Assembly: GCA_027011835.1 (NCBI GenBank)
Contig: JALUZN010000441.1
Location: 1 to 5,929 of the forward strand
DNA length: 5,929 nt
Source: Draconibacterium sp.
GTDB taxonomy: Bacteria > Bacteroidota > Bacteroidia > Bacteroidales > Prolixibacteraceae
Direction of reading: 5' to 3'
Of this stretch, positions 4,242 through 5,929 are shown piece by piece (position 1 is the stretch's first letter; the number at the start of each line of letters is the position of its first letter). Under the pieces are notes generated by a model. The model worked only from the letters and a program-made list of their open reading frames with translations, did no database searches and was not told where the DNA came from. A program made the translations under genes and the position numbers.

Positions 4242-5929
4242 ATGCACGATAAGGGATTTTACAGCCGGAGAGCTTTTTTTATTTCAGGACTATTGCTTTT
4301 TATTTTTGCGAGTTTTGCCGGTTTCTCTCAAAAGGTAATAAAGAAAACGGCAGCACAACAACGAATTAAATGGTTTAACGAGTATGTAAATTTAAATAAC
4401 AGCTCGATATTTAAGAGTTTGCCATGGCAATTTGTGGGGCCTGCAAATATAAGCGGAAGAATGACCGACGTTGAGGTGGTAACACCCAAAGGCAAGAATT
4501 ATACAATATATGTTGCTACTGCTTCGAGGGGAATATGGAAAACCGAAAATGAGGGAGTAACGTGGAAGCCTGTTTTTAAACACGAAATGACTGCCTCGTT
4601 TGGCGACCTTGCACTCGATCCGCAAAACCAGAATGTAATTTGGGCAGGAACGGGTGAGGCAAATATTTTTAGAAGCTCGAATGTGGGAGCAGGTATTTAC
4701 CGGTCGGAAGATGGTGGTGAAACGTGGGAACATCTTGGGTTAACCAATACAGGTACAATTGCCCGGGTTATTGTTCATCCTCATAATTCCGATATTGTTT
4801 ATGTTGCTGCCGGTGGAAACGAATGGACAAATAGCAAAGAACGGGGAGTTTATAAAACAGCTGACGGCGGAAAATCGTGGGAAAAGATTTTGTATGTTGA
4901 TGAAAAAACAGGTGCTTACGATTTAATAATGAATCCGGAGAATCCGGAGATTATGTATGCCACTACCTGGCAGCGTATTCGCAAAAAATGGAACGACCCG
5001 AGAACAGAAGCTGATTATACCGGAACCTCGATTTATAAAACAGTTGACGGCGGAAAAAACTGGAAAAAAATTGATGCCGATTTGCCGGAGCCACAATTTC
5101 GCGGGCGAATTGGCATCGACCTCTGCAAAGCATTGCCCAATGTAGTTTATGCTTTTGTCGATAATTACGAAAAGTTGGAGGAGGACAATGAATTAAATGA
5201 GTCAGTCGATGCCTACGGTCGACCAAGTAGTGGAAGAATAAAGGGAGCAACTGTTTACCGCTCGAATAATGGTGGCGAAACGTGGGAACAGGTGAGCGAG
5301 CAAAACTCATATATGGGAGGACTTTCGGGAACATACGGTTGGGTTTTCGGGCAAATTAGAGTCGACCCCGCGAACCCCGATAAAATTTATGTAATGGGTT
5401 TGGCTTTAAATGTTTCGGAAGATGGAGGAAAAACATTTAACCGGTTGCGGGGCATGCATGGCGACAATCACGGTTTATGGATTGATCCGGCAAACCCGAA
5501 TTATATGGTAAATGTGAACGACGGCGGTGTTGCAATAACGTACGACGGTAAAAATTTCAGGCCGTTTTACGATAACTTGCCGGTGGCACAATTCTTTAAT
5601 GTGAACTACGATATGGCAAAACCATTTCGCGTTTACGGGTCGGTGCAAGACCACGGAAGTTTTCAGGGTGAAGTAATTTTAAGGCGTGGACGCGACAAAA
5701 TTCCGACAGTCGATTTTAAACGCACTTCCGGTGGCGAAGGGAGCAATCACGCTTCAAATCCCGAGAATCCAGATATTTTATATTCGGCGGGTTTTTACGG
5801 AAGCATTTCGCGCACAAATTTAAAAACCGGCAAACAAGAGACAATAATGCCGGAAAAACCTGAAAATGTAGATAAACTGCGCGGACAGTGGTTGGCCCCG
5901 TTTATTTTGTCGCCCCACAACCCGGGAAT
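4242..5929 (+). CDS. Secreted Asp-box (BNR) beta-propeller protein, VPS10/sortilin-like, 3' end outside window
   Basis: Open from ATG 4242 to the window edge (562 full codons, no stop); family members are usually around 1000 aa, so much of the C-terminal part is missing. Residues 1-29 form an export signal: SRRAFF (8-13) and a hydrophobic stretch (11-28), with likely cleavage near FS/Q30. The mature part is a beta-propeller with Asp-box repeats at 155-162 (SEDGGETW), 206-213 (TADGGKSW), 267-274 (TVDGGKNW), 341-348 (SNNGGETW) and 392-399 (SEDGGKTF), plus a degenerate one at 101-108 (TENEGVTW). Further family-type motifs are HGDNHGLWIDP (406-416), NDGG (426-429), QDHGS (469-473) and GGEG (497-500). 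This fold occurs in GH74 xyloglucanases, sialidases and sortilin/VPS10 proteins, but the catalytic role here is unknown and many such bacterial proteins have no demonstrated activity. The protein is probably periplasmic or surface-exposed. A type IX secretion C-terminal domain, common in Bacteroidota, would lie beyond the window. It is divergent from the membrane-protein operon. Confidence 0.88.
   Translation, partial: MHDKGFYSRRAFFISGLLLFIFASFAGFSQKVIKKTAAQQRIKWFNEYVNLNNSSIFKSLPWQFVGPANISGRMTDVEVVTPKGKNYTIYVATASRGIWKTENEGVTWKPVFKHEMTASFGDLALDPQNQNVIWAGTGEANIFRSSNVGAGIYRSEDGGETWEHLGLTNTGTIARVIVHPHNSDIVYVAAGGNEWTNSKERGVYKTADGGKSWEKILYVDEKTGAYDLIMNPENPEIMYATTWQRIRKKWNDPRTEADYTGTSIYKTVDGGKNWKKIDADLPEPQFRGRIGIDLCKALPNVVYAFVDNYEKLEEDNELNESVDAYGRPSSGRIKGATVYRSNNGGETWEQVSEQNSYMGGLSGTYGWVFGQIRVDPANPDKIYVMGLALNVSEDGGKTFNRLRGMHGDNHGLWIDPANPNYMVNVNDGGVAITYDGKNFRPFYDNLPVAQFFNVNYDMAKPFRVYGSVQDHGSFQGEVILRRGRDKIPTVDFKRTSGGEGSNHASNPENPDILYSAGFYGSISRTNLKTGKQETIMPEKPENVDKLRGQWLAPFILSPHNPG

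Noticed and set aside
4392..5334. Minus-strand open frames at 4392-4733 and 4963-5334 and a plus-strand frame at 4957-5145
   Set aside because: All overlap the propeller gene, whose Asp-box repeats in the 4242 frame are decisive.
4700..5440. Recurring GATGGTGGTGAAACGTGG-like segments that could suggest a DNA repeat array
   Set aside because: They encode the Asp-box protein motif, vary at synonymous positions and are unevenly spaced; this is not a CRISPR array or tandem DNA repeat.
1..5929. tRNA, rRNA, riboswitch, insertion sequence or attachment site
   Set aside because: No cloverleaf-like segment, transposase frame, terminal inverted repeat pair with target duplication, or known riboswitch core was seen in the intergenic regions.

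Overview
The window looks like chromosomal DNA from a member of the Bacteroidota, possibly a Marinilabiliales/Prolixibacteraceae-type environmental organism (inference). Evidence: a Nudix-type AraR regulator sits next to ribulokinase, the intergenic DNA is AT-rich with TAnnTTTG-like promoter elements, starts lack well-spaced Shine-Dalgarno sites, and there is a large secreted Asp-box (BNR) beta-propeller protein of a kind common in this phylum.

Layout. Positions 1-90 are an upstream region with no gene that can be assigned. Positions 91-756 (+) encode an AraR/NrtR-type regulator: a Nudix fold whose catalytic box is degenerate, followed by a C-terminal winged helix. It is followed closely on the same strand by ribulokinase AraB (839-2506, or from 800). 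Together they form a small L-arabinose utilisation unit; no isomerase, epimerase, transporter or arabinosidase gene lies in the window. AraB converges on a two-gene minus-strand operon (4041 to 2624) of uncharacterised multi-pass membrane proteins. The upstream member (3367-4041) has about seven membrane segments and conserved-looking His/Asp positions that recall the CREST/DUF6962-type proteins. The downstream member (2624-3349) has about six segments and no recognised family. The 117-nt convergent gap holds two small hairpins that may act as terminators.

Positions 4042-4241 are a divergent promoter region with two perfect inverted repeats. From 4242 (+) to the end runs a signal-peptide-bearing Asp-box beta-propeller protein (VPS10/sortilin-like, GH74-like fold), truncated by the window edge after 562 codons.

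The genes divide into an arabinose module, a membrane-protein pair of unknown role, and an exported propeller protein. Nothing in the sequence links the last two to arabinose use. I see no mobile element, CRISPR array, RNA gene or clear new defence or biosynthetic system. The points most worth a second look are the divergent-region inverted repeats, the putative metal-site pattern in the 224-aa membrane protein, and the Tat-like N-terminus of the propeller protein.
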